This document shows, one piece after another, positions 13,332 through 24,899 of a DNA stretch of 64,000 nt. Source of the stretch: Leptoclinus maculatus (taxonomy: Eukaryota; Chordata; Actinopteri; Perciformes; Stichaeidae). The stretch is from positions 14,139,813-14,203,812 of the forward strand of contig JAVDOI010000003.1 in the NCBI GenBank assembly GCA_032191485.1. Reading direction: 5' to 3'. The notes beneath the pieces are model-generated. The model saw only the letters and a list, made by a program, of their open reading frames with translations. It had not been told where the DNA came from and made no database searches. Each line of letters starts with the position of its first letter. Position 1 is the stretch's first letter. The position numbers and the translations under genes were made by a program.

Positions 13332-14105
13332 GGCTAAACAAAAAATAACGGACTTCTGAGCGTAGTTAAAACTGTCAAACATTAGGTCCAAAATCCCGCA
13401 AAATCATAAAGATTACGCAGCGTTTCGCAATAAAAGTAATGTTTCGAATCGTCCACTCATGTCACATCATGCTTACTTGTAAAAGCTTTTATTTTGAAAG
13501 CTGCCGGTAAGAACCGAAGTGTCTGTCCTGCTCCGTGTTTTCCTCCGATATACACCCTACAGATTGTATTTACAGTTAGTTTAACGCCTGGGTTTTGTAT
13601 GAAATCAAACTGACAAAATAAAGAAAACCCAATGCGCATTTAACGCATTAAACAAAGTAATTCATTAATAGCGGAACCTTTGAAGAAGCGTGTTTGCCTG
13701 GGGACGTATTTGACCCAAACACTACCAGGCTGATGCAAGTTGTATGAGCTGTCAGCTGTGTGTGAAGAATATACGGTATGCCGGCTAGTCACTTATTTAA
13801 TCACAAATAACATTAGCGCCTCTATTATAGAATGTGATTTGAATGCTTTTATCATTTATGATATATGGAAGCTTGAGGTAAATGTAGAGGTAGACGATGA
13901 GCTAGCTCAGTAGCTTATCAAGTTAGCTGTGGTTCACATATGGGAAGATGTTCAAGTACTGTGGAAGGAGATACAGTAATGCTTGAGCAGTTAAGATAGA
14001 TGCGATAGAGAACGTATCTTTCAGTTATGTTATATATTTGCTCAGTAACGTTGATTCCGTTTAACGTCTTTATTACTATTCAGTTACCTGGCCGGTGTGA
14101 AGAAG
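13332..14105. promoter_or_regulatory. Shared wdr25/wars1 divergent promoter region
   Basis: This interval separates the most upstream wdr25 start (13331, minus) from the wars1 ATG (14106, plus). It must hold both transcription starts and their 5' untranslated exons. A likely acceptor (ATTCAG near 14079-14084) lies just before the wars1 ATG, so wars1 probably has an upstream non-coding exon here. I see no TATA box I would trust. Confidence 0.55.
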
Positions 14106-16938
14106 ATGGCAGACTGCCAAGGAGACGGTGAAGGAGCCAATAGTCCAATGGAGCTCTACGAGAGTTTGGCATCACAAGGAGACGAAGTCAGGGCCTTGAA
14201 AACGGCTAAAGCAGAGAAAGTAGGTGGTTGTAATCTATAGAGAAATCTTGAGCTGAAGCCAAAAACTATCTGCATAGCTTTGTATTTTGGGTGAACTAAC
14301 CCTTCAAAATATAATGAGAATATCTTTTACACTGCTCCTTGATTCTGTTGTGATTTATCTGCTTTATCTGAGTGTTTTGGGTTCCTCAGGCTGAAATCGA
14401 TGCTGCTGTCCAGTTGCTGCTAAAGTTGAAAGTAGACTACAAACAGCTGACGGGTCAGGACTACAAAGCAGGCTGTCCGCCCTCAGAAACATCTGTGGCC
14501 CCCGAGAACGGGCCAGCAACAGATGGCGCTAATGATGACGACACAGTTGACCCGTGGAACGTCTCCACCAACAACGCCAAGGGAGTGGACTACGACAAAC
14601 TCATAGGTAAAGATTCAAATGAGCTTCAAGCGTGGCCTTCACACAAAGAGCTGGATTTCTATGGCAAATATATATTTAGTAATAATATTAACTCTGATAA
14701 ACATTTATGTCAGTGATATATTTCCAACCATGTGTGATTTATGCTATACAACAGCAACACGACTCACATTGTGTCATGTGTTTCCTTAGTGAGGTTTGGC
14801 AGCAGTAAAATTGACCAGGAGCTGGTGGACAGAATAGAAAAGATCTCGGGACAGAAGGCTCATCGCTTTCTACGAAGAGGAATTTTCTTCTCACACAGGT
14901 CAGCATTTTAGGAACTGAAAATATGTTCATATTCATTACTTTTTGTGTATGGAAATTTCACAAGTTATTGTGTGGCGTCAACATGAAATCCTCCACTCTG
15001 AACCTCTGTGACCTTTCATTCCAAGTAAAGCATTCGTTGGTGAGAGTTAACGGGGGAATGAGATGTCAATATATCACTTTCCTCTGATCTGTTGTTCCTG
15101 GCAGAGATATGCATCAGGTACTGGATGCGTATGAGAAGCACAAGTCCTTCTACCTTTACACTGGCAGAGGTCCGTCCTCAGAGGCCATGCACGTTGGTCA
15201 CCTCATCCCCTTCATCTTCACCAAGTGAGTTCTCCCCTCTTTAATGTTTATTAATACCAAAGAGCTATCGAAGGCACAATTACGTATTAAATCAGCAAAG
15301 GCACCATCTCAAAGTATCAAGTTGAGACTGAAACTTACTTCCTTGTTGCAGATGGTTGCAGGATGTATTTGACATTCCACTGGTGATCCAGTTGACTGAT
15401 GATGAGAAGTACCTGTGGAAGGATCTAACACTAGAAGATTGCCACCGCTTCGCTGTGGAAAATGCCAAGGACATCATTGCCTGTGGCTTTGATGTGAACA
15501 AAACCTTCATCTTCTCTGACCTCGACTACATGGGGTAACATATATTCCCACATGGCAGACCGTATGCTGAGGCTTCCTAGGATACATACGAGCCCTGCCA
15601 TATTCATTATTTGTTCACATAACACATCATTACTTAATCTAGTCAGAGTTCTGTTTTTTTAAATGTGTTCATTTCACCTTCTGCAGTGCATCCCCTGAAT
15701 TCTACAGAAATGTGGTGAAGATCCAGAAACATGTGACATTCAACCAGGTCAAAGGCATCTTTGGCTTTACAGACAGCGACTGCATCGGTAAGGCAACTTA
15801 AACAACTGATGACTAAGACATACTCGATGATTAAAAAAAGACGGATCATTCTTTGATTGCTTTCATAGTCGGGCCAGCAGCTGAAGCATGTACTAATGTT
15901 TTCCTTTCGAATTACAAAACATGTCGGTGTAATCCTGCGTTTGTGGTTTTGTTACATGATTTCCTGACCCTGAAGTGTAATTGTGTTGGTTCTTTATGGT
16001 GTTTATTATTTTCTAGGCAAGATCAGCTTCCCAGCCATCCAGGCAGCCCCATCGTTCAGTAGCTCTTTCCCACAGATCTTCAAAGGCAGAAAGGATATAC
16101 AATGTCTCATCCCCTGTGCCATAGACCAGGTCAGGACAGCATTACAGTAAACGATGACAACACAATAGTGTCCTATTTCACAATGACGTGTGTCTGTATC
16201 TATCCTCTCGCTCCTCCAGGACCCCTACTTCAGGATGACCCGTGATGTGGCTCCGAGGATCGGCTACCACAAACCAGCCCTGCTGCACTCAACCTTCTTC
16301 CCAGCCCTGCAGGGGGCGCAGACCAAGATGAGCGCCAGTGACGCCAACTCCTCCATCTTCCTCACTGACACACCCAAGCAGATCAAAAACAAGGTGCCGC
16401 TCTTACTAGTTATTGCTCGCTCAAATTGACGTTGCCTATAATTGCTTACTGACCGGCGTTATCGTTACTCACAGGTCAACAAACATGCATTTTCGGGAGG
16501 AAAAGACACAGTGGAAGAGCACAGGAAGTACGGTGGAAACCCGGATGTAGACGTCGCCTTCATGTACTTGACCTTCTTCCTGGAGGATGATGAACAGCTG
16601 GAGAAGATCAAACAGGTGGGGATGAGGAGGACAGACGAAGCAAATTATACCTTCCAAACTTTATTTCTTTTGCTAATCGCGTTCTTTTCTTTGATCTGCT
16701 TTCTCCCTCGAACTCTTCAACTTTCTCTTTCTGCTCACTCCTCCCATCCACTCCCATGCCTTCAAACTTCCCTCTACAGGATTACACCAGTGGAGCGCTG
16801 CTAACGGGAGAACTGAAGAAGCTTTTGATTGAGACACTGCAGCCAATGATTACACAGCATCAAGAGCGACGCAAACAAGTCACAGAGGAGACAGTCAAGC
16901 AGTTCATGACACCCAGGCCGTTAAATTTTAACTTGTAG
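14106..16938 (+). CDS. wars1: Tryptophanyl-tRNA synthetase, cytoplasmic
   Basis: Class Ic aminoacyl-tRNA synthetase that charges tRNA-Trp with tryptophan in the cytosol. Coding exons: 14106-14219, 14390-14606, 14790-14898, 15105-15224, 15352-15534, 15687-15787, 16017-16129, 16220-16393, 16475-16615 and 16780-16938. All introns are GT-AG and phases agree, giving 476 aa (the human protein is about 471). A WHEP domain occupies roughly residues 16-72. The HIGH-type signature is HVGH at about 176-179, within GRGPSSEAMHVGH. The KMSKS-type loop is KMSAS at about 355-359. The C-terminal helical anticodon-binding region ends FMTPRPLNFNL. No truncation or missing catalytic motif was seen. It is divergent from wdr25, as in mammals. 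Confidence 0.98.
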
Positions 16939-17410
16939 CCTACTTGAGCAACTGAGATGTCAAGGTTCATCAAGTCACTAATCTCTGTGCAAGAGCAAAT
17001 AATTATCCATCTTTTTCAATTTAACTGGCAAACGAGAAGACAGACATTTTGCATCAGGACTGGAGAAAAATGTAAATGTAAATGACCGGAGCAACGGTGT
17101 GCTTCTCTGTGTCAAACTAAGCATTGCATTACCCTCACCTTCATGCTACGTGTTAGCTTTTCTCTGCACCAAATGCACACTGCAAGCGCTGCTGTAATGT
17201 CACATGAGCCCTACTCTCCAAACCCGGAAAACCGTTCAGGATGAATGACAATTAAAGAGTACAAATGTACATCGTTGCAAAAATCTGCTTACAACACAGC
17301 TACACATCCACCTTTTAAAAAAACGTTAGTCAAGAAGTCTTATTTTACTTGAGGAACAATAGCCTCTAAACATGAACTCTCACTTTGTAATAAACAGAAG
17401 CAGATGTGTT
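16939..17410 (+). other. wars1 3' untranslated region (probable)
   Basis: This follows the wars1 stop codon. A canonical AATAAA lies at 17389-17394, so the transcript probably ends near 17410. A downstream site cannot be excluded. Confidence 0.6.
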
Positions 17411-18545
17411 GGAAGAGATAGGCGCAGTATGATAACAGGGGATATATTATGAGACGTTAATCTGTGACGAGTTTGAGCACGTCTGTGTAAAATGTGTAAA
17501 ATGTGTTTCTCATCAGCAAAAGGAAGTCGACTCAAGGTAACTCCTTCGCTGAGCATGGTCTACGTGGAGAGGTTGTGCATCGACTCAAAAATAAACTACT
17601 TGAACAACCAAAAACATCTTTTGAAAACATGTTTTAAGGGTGACACAGCCTTTTTCATTTCACAGCAGACATTTTAAAATGTCACAGTAAATACATAATT
17701 GATGATGGCTGTATTCCATTTAAGTCCATCGGTTTCAGGGTCCTAGTATTGTGCGTGCTTCACACTGCCATGGCTTACTGGGACACTTCAATAGAACGGA
17801 GCCATCATTAGTGTTATTAGTAACACCTGTGCTCTTCCTGCCATGACAAGTCAAACATGCCTGTTGTCATAGAAGCGATTTGAACAGTGAATGCATATTA
17901 CATTGCATATTACATTATATAATGTTCCTTTAAAAGCCAGGTCTTTCGTTGAAATGTAATTTGAATATAGCCGTAATTTATAAGAGAAAACAATATGAAG
18001 TTCCTGAAATGATAAAATGGCGGCCAAGTGTGTGAGAGCACAAGACAAACTGTGTCAGTGAACTATATATATCGGTAACATGGAGGGGGGTGCAAGATGT
18101 TGCAAATAAAAAATGTTATAGACATAGACGTACTATTGGTACCTGAAGACCGCTGCAGAAACAGAAACACTGTCAGCTTCAGTTGTAAACTCCACACCTA
18201 CAGCCACAGAATATGTTCTATAGAAAAACAATTTAGCCGTCTTAAATACTTTATACCTAAAAATTGGAAAAGGAAAATCCTTCATAATGGCATTATTTAA
18301 AAACTTCAGTATGATTTTTTCCACGTCAGACTATGAGAGAATTACCTTAATCAAAGGTGAAAATGAAGACCAAATTGTGAGTCATCCAAAGTAATTATAA
18401 ACACGGAAGAGAAAAGAAAAGCTAAAGGTAAGTTGAGTGTTTACAAAGACACGTCACTGTTTCAGACACGGAGGAGACATGTTGACTGGGAAGGCTGAGA
18501 GTCAGGCCCTTTAGAAGGCACCGAGTCGCTCAGATGATATTGTTT

Positions 18546-18855
18546 GCACTGGCTTCCTGTCCAACAAAGAATTGACTTTAAAATCCTGCTGTTGGTTTAT
18601 AAAGCACTGAATGGTTTAGGGCCAAAATACATCTCTGATCTGCTGCTACCTTATGAACCATCCCGACCCCTTAGGTCGTCTGGGACCGGTCTACTTTCTG
18701 TTCCCAGAGTCAGAACTAAACATGGAGAAGCAGCGTTCAGTTTTTCTGCTCCACATATCTGCAACAAAGTCCCAGAAAGCTGCAGGTCTGCTGAGACCCT
18801 CAGCTCCTTTAAATCAAGATTGAAGACTGTGTGCTATACAAATAAACGTGCTTTG
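18546..18855 (+). mobile_element. L2/CR1-clade LINE fragment (ORF2 C-terminus)
   Basis: Translation gives the standard C-terminal tail of L2-clade reverse transcriptase proteins: HWLPVQQRIDFKILLLVYKALNG, then a LRSSGTGLLSVPR-type motif, then SFKSRLKT. The frame stays open for about 100 codons but lacks the polymerase core, so this is a 5'-truncated, dead copy. Coding strand is plus. Confidence 0.85.
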
Positions 18856-19734
18856 CCTTGCCTAACAGTGAAAAAAAGCCTCCGTATGCGCTGCACAAAC
18901 CAGTCCACCTTTCATTGAGTCTGTGGGTGTGCCAAATTACCTGACAAACCTGCCATGAAGCACCACTTTCCACTCTGTATGAAGAGGGGACATTTGAATA
19001 TGTTTCAAATGACACAATAAAAACTGTACATTTTGAGAAGGCAACCCCATCACACTGCTGACACCTTTTCACCAGGTCAGCTGGAGACAGCAATACAACC
19101 TGAAGAACAGAAATGAAGGTATTGAAGTAATTGACAAATAGAGATATGGACTGACATTTTAAACTATGACAAGTCAGCACAGCAATGCAATTCCACGTTC
19201 TTCTAGGATGAAGACTACAATGATGACACTGGACAGGTTTCGTCTGGATACGTTTTTGCCTCTTTGCTTTGGTTGTTTGGTGTGATGTGTATCCTCCAAT
19301 CATTTGGATGCATGTAAAAGCATTTGAAGACTTTTTGAGATGTGCTTCAAAACAAAAAAAGCTTTCAGGGTCGCTGCAGTGCTATGATTGCCCACTTTGC
19401 TTAGCCGGTAATCCATCTTTGATTAGATTAGTTCATATTTTGTGTCCCCATATATTCTATGGGGGGACAGTATGCTTTACAACCAGTACAATACTACAGA
19501 GTACGTGGTCAAAATGACTACAGAGGTAAATCGCCACTTCTCTGACTGTCCCTATACGCTCAGTGATGTAAGAAGTATATTTTGCTTCAGTAATAATACC
19601 ACAGAGTAAAAAACTTGAATCAAATACTCTAAAATCATTCTTCAGTACAAGCACAAGGTATCCGCCTTTCTTTGTACAGGGTGTTTGTTGATTTGCCTAT
19701 GTTGTTTTTAGCCACTTGTTGTTTTTAGCCATTT

Positions 19735-19890
19735 TTTCAGGTTTGTCATACTGTATTGTGTCTGTGCTATTTGTGTCATTTGTGTGGACTGTGCTGCTGC
19801 CTCTTGGCCAGGTCATCATTGAAAATGAGAAATGGTTCTCAATTGATTTTACCTGGTTAAATAAAGGTAATAATAATAATCAGCATCAAA
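19735..19890 (+). mobile_element. L2-like LINE 3' tail
   Basis: The sequence CTCTTGGCCAGGTCATCATT, then ACCTGGTTAAATAAAGGTAA followed by an AAT microsatellite, matches the recurring 3' terminus of fish L2-like LINEs as I remember it. It may be the tail of the fragment ending near 18855, split by later insertions, or an independent insertion. Confidence 0.65.
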
Positions 19891-20054
19891 ATATACTTAA
19901 AGTGCCAAAAGGAATACTCATGCCGAATGGCCCATTTCAGAATTTTTTTTTTTTTTTTAATGGATTCTCATTAGTGATGTATTAGTGTGTTAGCACTAAT
20001 GTTGCAGCTGGTAAAACTCACTTCTTCAAGAAGTACTACCCTGAGCCTTCCACT

Positions 20055-20150
20055 CAGCACTTATTGTATTCGTACTAGTTTGTTGCATTTATTGTATTCG
20101 TATTAGTTTGTTGCACTTGTATTAGTTTGTTGCACTTATTGTATTAGTTT
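20055..20150 (+). repeat. Short imperfect tandem repeat
   Basis: The words TTATTGTATTCGTA and TAGTTTGTTGCA alternate three to four times with variable spacing. Confidence 0.7.
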
Positions 20151-20216
20151 GTGAAGTAGAATTACTTCATAAATGAACAGTACTTGAGTAAATGTAAATA
20201 CTTTCCACAACTGTTT
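20150..20216. mobile_element. MITE-like fragment
   Basis: CAGTACTTGAGTAAATGTAA followed by ACTTTCCACAACTG resembles the terminus of a non-autonomous DNA element very common in teleosts. A related copy is at about 54459-54640 in a fancm intron. The assignment is from memory of the repeat. Confidence 0.5.
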
Positions 20217-20311
20217 GCAGGACCGCTGTGTTGTATTTCACCACACTACTAGTTTAGTTTGAGTAGGCTACACTATTCATAGCTCCCCAGTCACTCTGTT
20301 AAAGTATCCCA

Positions 20312-20620
20312 ATTGGACGCTCACACATGCTGATGACGACCTCCACGATAACACTGTTGATTTTGACGGTGCGGAGGATCACCAGCGATGGTTTCTAACA
20401 CGCCTCTGCGGCTCTGAGGCTCTGCCCGGCAGCAGCCAATGGGTGCGAGGGGCGGACAGACCCGGCGAGGGGAGTTGTCTACTTCAAAGTAATCTGATTG
20501 GGTTTCCTTTAAATAAGTGCATACACGTTTCTTCTTTTCTACTTTGAACCAGTGCCGCCTCCTCCTCCTCCTCCTCCTCCTGCGGTACATATATAGAAAG
20601 TTTTGGCAGTAAAGGCACTT
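20312..20620 (+). promoter_or_regulatory. slc25a29 promoter
   Basis: The region has inverted CCAAT boxes (ATTGG at 20312-20316 and 20497-20501), a CCAAT box at 20436-20440 and a GC box GGGGCGG at 20449-20455. A TATA-like TATATA lies at about 20588-20593, with a CCT-repeat just upstream (20556-20580). Spacing suggests transcription starts near 20615, about 290 bases before the ATG. Inferred from motifs only. Confidence 0.6.
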
Positions 20621-20906
20621 AAAATAGTGAGCGTGTGCGGAGACATCGGCGAAATAAACCTGTCACAGTTTCAACCACGCTCCCGAATCTTCCGCTTTGC
20701 TCAGCATAAGAAACCCAACAGAGGAGATTGCTTAACGCTAACCAAGCTTGGCTTGAACACCAAGCCTCAGCTTGTAAATAACGAAGTGCAGACTTTCTTT
20801 TCCGGGGAGATTTATAACAAAAGTACCCACTAAATAACTTGTGAATTACGTCTGTCAGCCACCAAGTTAGATTGACACATTTCCACCGTTGGATTTCTTT
20901 AAAGGA

Positions 20907-23867
20907 ATGGCATTGGACTTCGCTGCGGGCTGTATAGGAGGTAAGTAGCCGTTAATGAGCCGGTACTGATGTTAGCTTGCCAAGCTAACGAGCGTAAGCT
21001 AGCGTTAGCATTAGCCAGCTTTCAGTTTGTCTCTCGTCAAGGAGCGCGTGGACCGCTCACACTGCGTGGTGATTTGTCCCCAGCTGCCACGTCCGAGAAA
21101 CAATACACAAACAAACTACAGTTAAGAGACTCAAAATCCAAGTTTTTTTGGTTTCTCTAAACTTGTATGGAAATTCCGGGTGTAGGTTAAAGTTAGGAAA
21201 TGACATTCCGAACCGATAACTCACAGGTAGGGAGTGGTGTTGATGTGTTGACATTCTTTCAATAGCTCGTGTGCAGGAATGATGGAAGTAGTTTAACAGT
21301 GTATTAGGGTATGGCATCATCTGTTCTCATGCTTATTCATCATCAGATAGACCATCCTACATGATGATGGGGCTACCTTAAGCTAATGCCTTCCTGTTTG
21401 AATGGAGGTAACTCACAGCCCAATGTCTCCAGTGCATTCTCACCATAAAGCCCTGGGAATCTAGTCACCTGTCTTGCCCCCCCCCCCCCCCCCAAGGCCA
21501 GGTCTTCCCAAAAACTACCCCAGATAGTCTCACTTTAGAGCTGGTGAGATAAGAGTGTTGTCCAGAAAAGCCAGATGTAAGGTACTTTATGTAGAGATAC
21601 TAGTGCTCCTCATAGTCCGATATATAATCCCCTAAAGCTACGCCCCCACACTTCTGTAGAGTTATTTTGTTTATTCACTGATTCGGACATGTCCTGTCCT
21701 GTCACAATGCAAGCTGTTCAAACCGTAGTAATAATGGGTGTGTGCATGATTTGTAATGTATTAGCATTATAAGGTGTCACATTTGAGGATTCCATACCTC
21801 TGATGAGTGAATACCTCGCTTGGCTAATATGTCCTGATATGACATGGTCAGAAGTTACTGTATAATGGATTTGTTGCTCAGTCAAGGACAGGGCACCGTC
21901 GAGCTTTCGACACCGATATAATGCAGTGATTACTCTGTTCAGTCTCGGGCACGGACTGTTTGCAGTTGAGAGATGAGCTGCAAGATTATTATGCCATTTT
22001 CTAAAAAATACAAAGTTTCATAATTAGTATGATTTTTAAAAACATTCTCTGTTTTTTTTTTTCAGGGGCAGCTGGTGTTTTGGTTGGACATCCGTTTGAC
22101 ACTGTGAAGGTGAGTGTCTGCTCCGTCTTCTTCACTATTTGCTCATGTTGGGCAATGGCAGGATCCAGTACTTTGCTGCTATGGTGTTGTAAGTCAGACC
22201 ACTCTGAATATGAACCCAGATAATCTGAAGTTACACAGTCATCCTGCAATACACTGAGATACTTGAGCACGATCAATGGGATCTTAGATGACTGTCGGGC
22301 TATTATTATTGAAATACTTGTGTTTTAATAGAACAACCAAGTTCTGTGTATACTATAAAGTATTGTTCTGAACTTCAGAACAAGAACATACACTCATTCC
22401 CCCTTAAAATAATAAAAAATAAAATTGTCATTCATCAGAGGCTATTTGGGGACATTTGCTTCTGTTACTGGCATTTTGCTGAATAACTCTGGTGCTCTCT
22501 TATCCTTTACAGCCATTGTTTTCAACTAACTGACAGTCACATGAAGTATTGTAATCACTGTCGTAAGTAGACTTGTCTATGCAGTACTCGCTTTTGGCTT
22601 GAAGCTACTCGTTAAAGTCAATTTAATCGCAAAATAATCACTGGTGTGGTTTTCTGACCTCCCATTTGACCATTTCTGTAAAAATTAACTTTGAATTACA
22701 ATGAATACATTGTTGTCATTCACAGTATTTGTTTGAGGCCTGACGAGGAAGGCTTAAATATAGCACACGATTGTTTGAAATTGCAGCATCCACGTGGGAG
22801 GCATACAGAGGTGGTCAATGGTTTGGTCTTTTATACTTTGCTTTCAATGTCATTTCTCCCTGAGCTCGTGTCTTGGGGAGGCTGTCTTAACAGCAACAGT
22901 GTCACTGTGTTGTAGATGAGAGAGAGAAATAAACAACCTCTCGATGGAAATGTGACCTAGTAAGTATGGTTGAGGTCTTTTTTGTTTTCTCTCACCCAAT
23001 GTCTTGTCTTGCTCTGTAGAAAATTAGAAATATAAAGCACAGAAGATATTTTAGTTTCTCATACAACTTCATTCTCGGTTCATTTTTTCCCCCTCGTATG
23101 TTGCACCCTTTAATATATTCATTTTACCCTCAACGAACCATTCCAAAGCTCTGCCTGCTTGTTTCCCTTTGACTCTGTGTTACAGTATGTGGCTTGTAGT
23201 TGTTGTGGCCCTGTTGACGGCCATGTTACTTTATCACATGAAGGCTGTCATCCACAGGTGAGGCTTCAAGTCCAAAATGTGGACAGACCTCTGTACCGCG
23301 GGACGTATCACTGCTTCCAGTCAATCATACGCCAAGAGTCGGTAAGTTTGTTGTAAATGTCTCTTAATGTTTTTACTAGTTTGTATATTTTCCGTCAGGG
23401 CTGTTAGATAATGTGCATGTCTTTCACCGTGTGCTGTCTACTGCGCCATGGTTGAGAATGGTCAGCGCTCTGATTTTAAAGTGTCCAGTTACAGTCCCAT
23501 CTCCAGACCCATGGTCAGCCAGCATGTTGCTAACATGGAGTGTAAGGGCTGGGGAAGGGGGGGGGGGCTGTTAGCCAGGGGTCAGTGAGGATCTTTTTTC
23601 TGCATGGGCTAAATAAAGCTTTGCACATCATGCCATTTAAGCTAAGTGTATGCTTGGTCTCGGTGAACGTCTTGTGGCTGTTTTCACATGGAGGCATTGG
23701 ATTGTATTTCTACTACAGTACAATATGCAAATCTTAAATTGTTCTCAGCAATTTGTCGCCTCACATTTCATATATGTGGACATTAAATTACAAAACCAAA
23801 TCAATCTGATGATCTGTTTACATTGTCCTTGACCTGTCGACTTTCTTTATTCTGCTATGTATCACAC

Positions 23868-23905
<38 letters not shown>

Positions 23906-24899
23906 CTAGCAGCTGAAACAACATTAAAACACAGCTGCTAGCTTGTCACTGACACCAGCTGTCACTGCTCCTATCTGAAAATGTATTCATTCGGTTTGCT
24001 ACACTACATTATAAATCCTTACGAGCTTAATTAATTAGACTTGCGTGCAGAAATGATCATAAAATGTTCACAGCTGCTGGGCTCTGTAGAGATTCTGATG
24101 TCCCAGTAATCCGTCTCTGTGTCTGTAGATGTTCGGTCTGTACAAAGGCATCGGCTCTCCAATGATGGGCCTCGCCTTCATCAATGCCATAGTTTTTGGG
24201 GTCCAGGGCAACGCCATGCGCAAGCTTGGCCGCGACACGCCCCTCAACCAGTTCCTGGCCGGAGCCTCCGCAGGAACCATCCAGTGTGTCATCTGCTGCC
24301 CGATGGAGCTGGCGAAGACACGCATGCAGCTGCAAGGGACCGGAGAGAAGAAGTCGAAGAGGAAGCTGTATAAGAACTCCCTGGACTGTCTGGTGAGAAT
24401 CTACAACAAGGAGGGGATCCGAGGTATCAATCGCGGCATGGTGACCACCCTGCTGCGCGAGACACCCGCTTTCGGCGTGTACTTTCTCGCTTACGACACG
24501 TGGACACGTTACCTCGGCTGCGAGCCGGAGGATCCTTACATGATCCCCAAGTTGCTGTTTGCCGGTGGGATGTCCGGCATCGCTTCCTGGATCTCCACCT
24601 ATCCCGTGGACGTGATCAAGTCACGCCTGCAGGCGGACGGGGTGGGCGGCGTCCACCAGTACAGCGGCATCATGGACTGTGTCAGGCAGAGCTTAAAGAA
24701 AGAGGGGTGGAGGGTGTTCACGCGGGGACTCACGTCCACTTTGCTCCGCGCATTTCCAGTGAATGCGACCACCTTTGCCACCGTGACTCTATTTTTACTG
24801 CACATGCGCAAGGGAGAGGAGTGTAGCATTCAGGACTCTGAGCCGCAGTCCGTCCAGCTGCAGCCTCTGCAGCCCCAGACACAGCCAACCAGCATGTGA
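20907..24899 (+). CDS. slc25a29: Mitochondrial basic amino-acid carrier
   Basis: Inner-membrane mitochondrial carrier; the mammalian orthologue exchanges arginine, lysine, ornithine and related amino acids. Coding exons: 20907-20940, 22066-22109, 23258-23341 and 24129-24899. The model gives 310 aa (the human protein is about 303). The N-terminus is MALDFAAGCIGG. The three carrier repeats each carry the PX[DE]XX[KR] signature: HPFDTVK (Pro at about 21), CPMELAK (Pro at about 112) and YPVDVIK (Pro at about 213). Six transmembrane segments are expected from the family. The large last exon encodes over 80% of the protein. The extreme C-terminus is a Gln/Pro-rich tail outside the carrier fold. It lies on the same strand as wars1 and convergent with fancm. 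Confidence 0.97.
20941..22065 (+). other. slc25a29 intron 1
   Basis: A 1.1-kb intron with a C homopolymer near 21477-21494. No other feature was seen. Confidence 0.75.
22110..23257 (+). other. slc25a29 intron 2
   Basis: No supported feature inside. Confidence 0.75.
23342..24128 (+). other. slc25a29 intron 3
   Basis: It contains a G-run near 23560-23568 and a TG microsatellite at 23871-23903. Otherwise unremarkable. Confidence 0.75.

Larger units (their letters stand above)
17411..20300. other. Intergenic region, repeat-derived in part
   Basis: Region between wars1 and slc25a29. It contains an L2-type reverse transcriptase fragment, an L2-like 3' tail, MITE-like debris and a short imperfect tandem repeat. 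The remainder is A/T-rich without supported exons. In mammals SLC25A47 and YY1 lie between these two genes; neither is seen here. Confidence 0.7.

Noticed and set aside
18809..19303. 164-codon open frame on the minus strand
   Set aside because: It overlaps the antisense of an L2 remnant and repeat debris, with no domain seen.
20603..20833. 76-codon open frame in the slc25a29 leader
   Set aside because: It lies in the 5' untranslated region and shows no family features; the real start at 20907 matches the carrier family.
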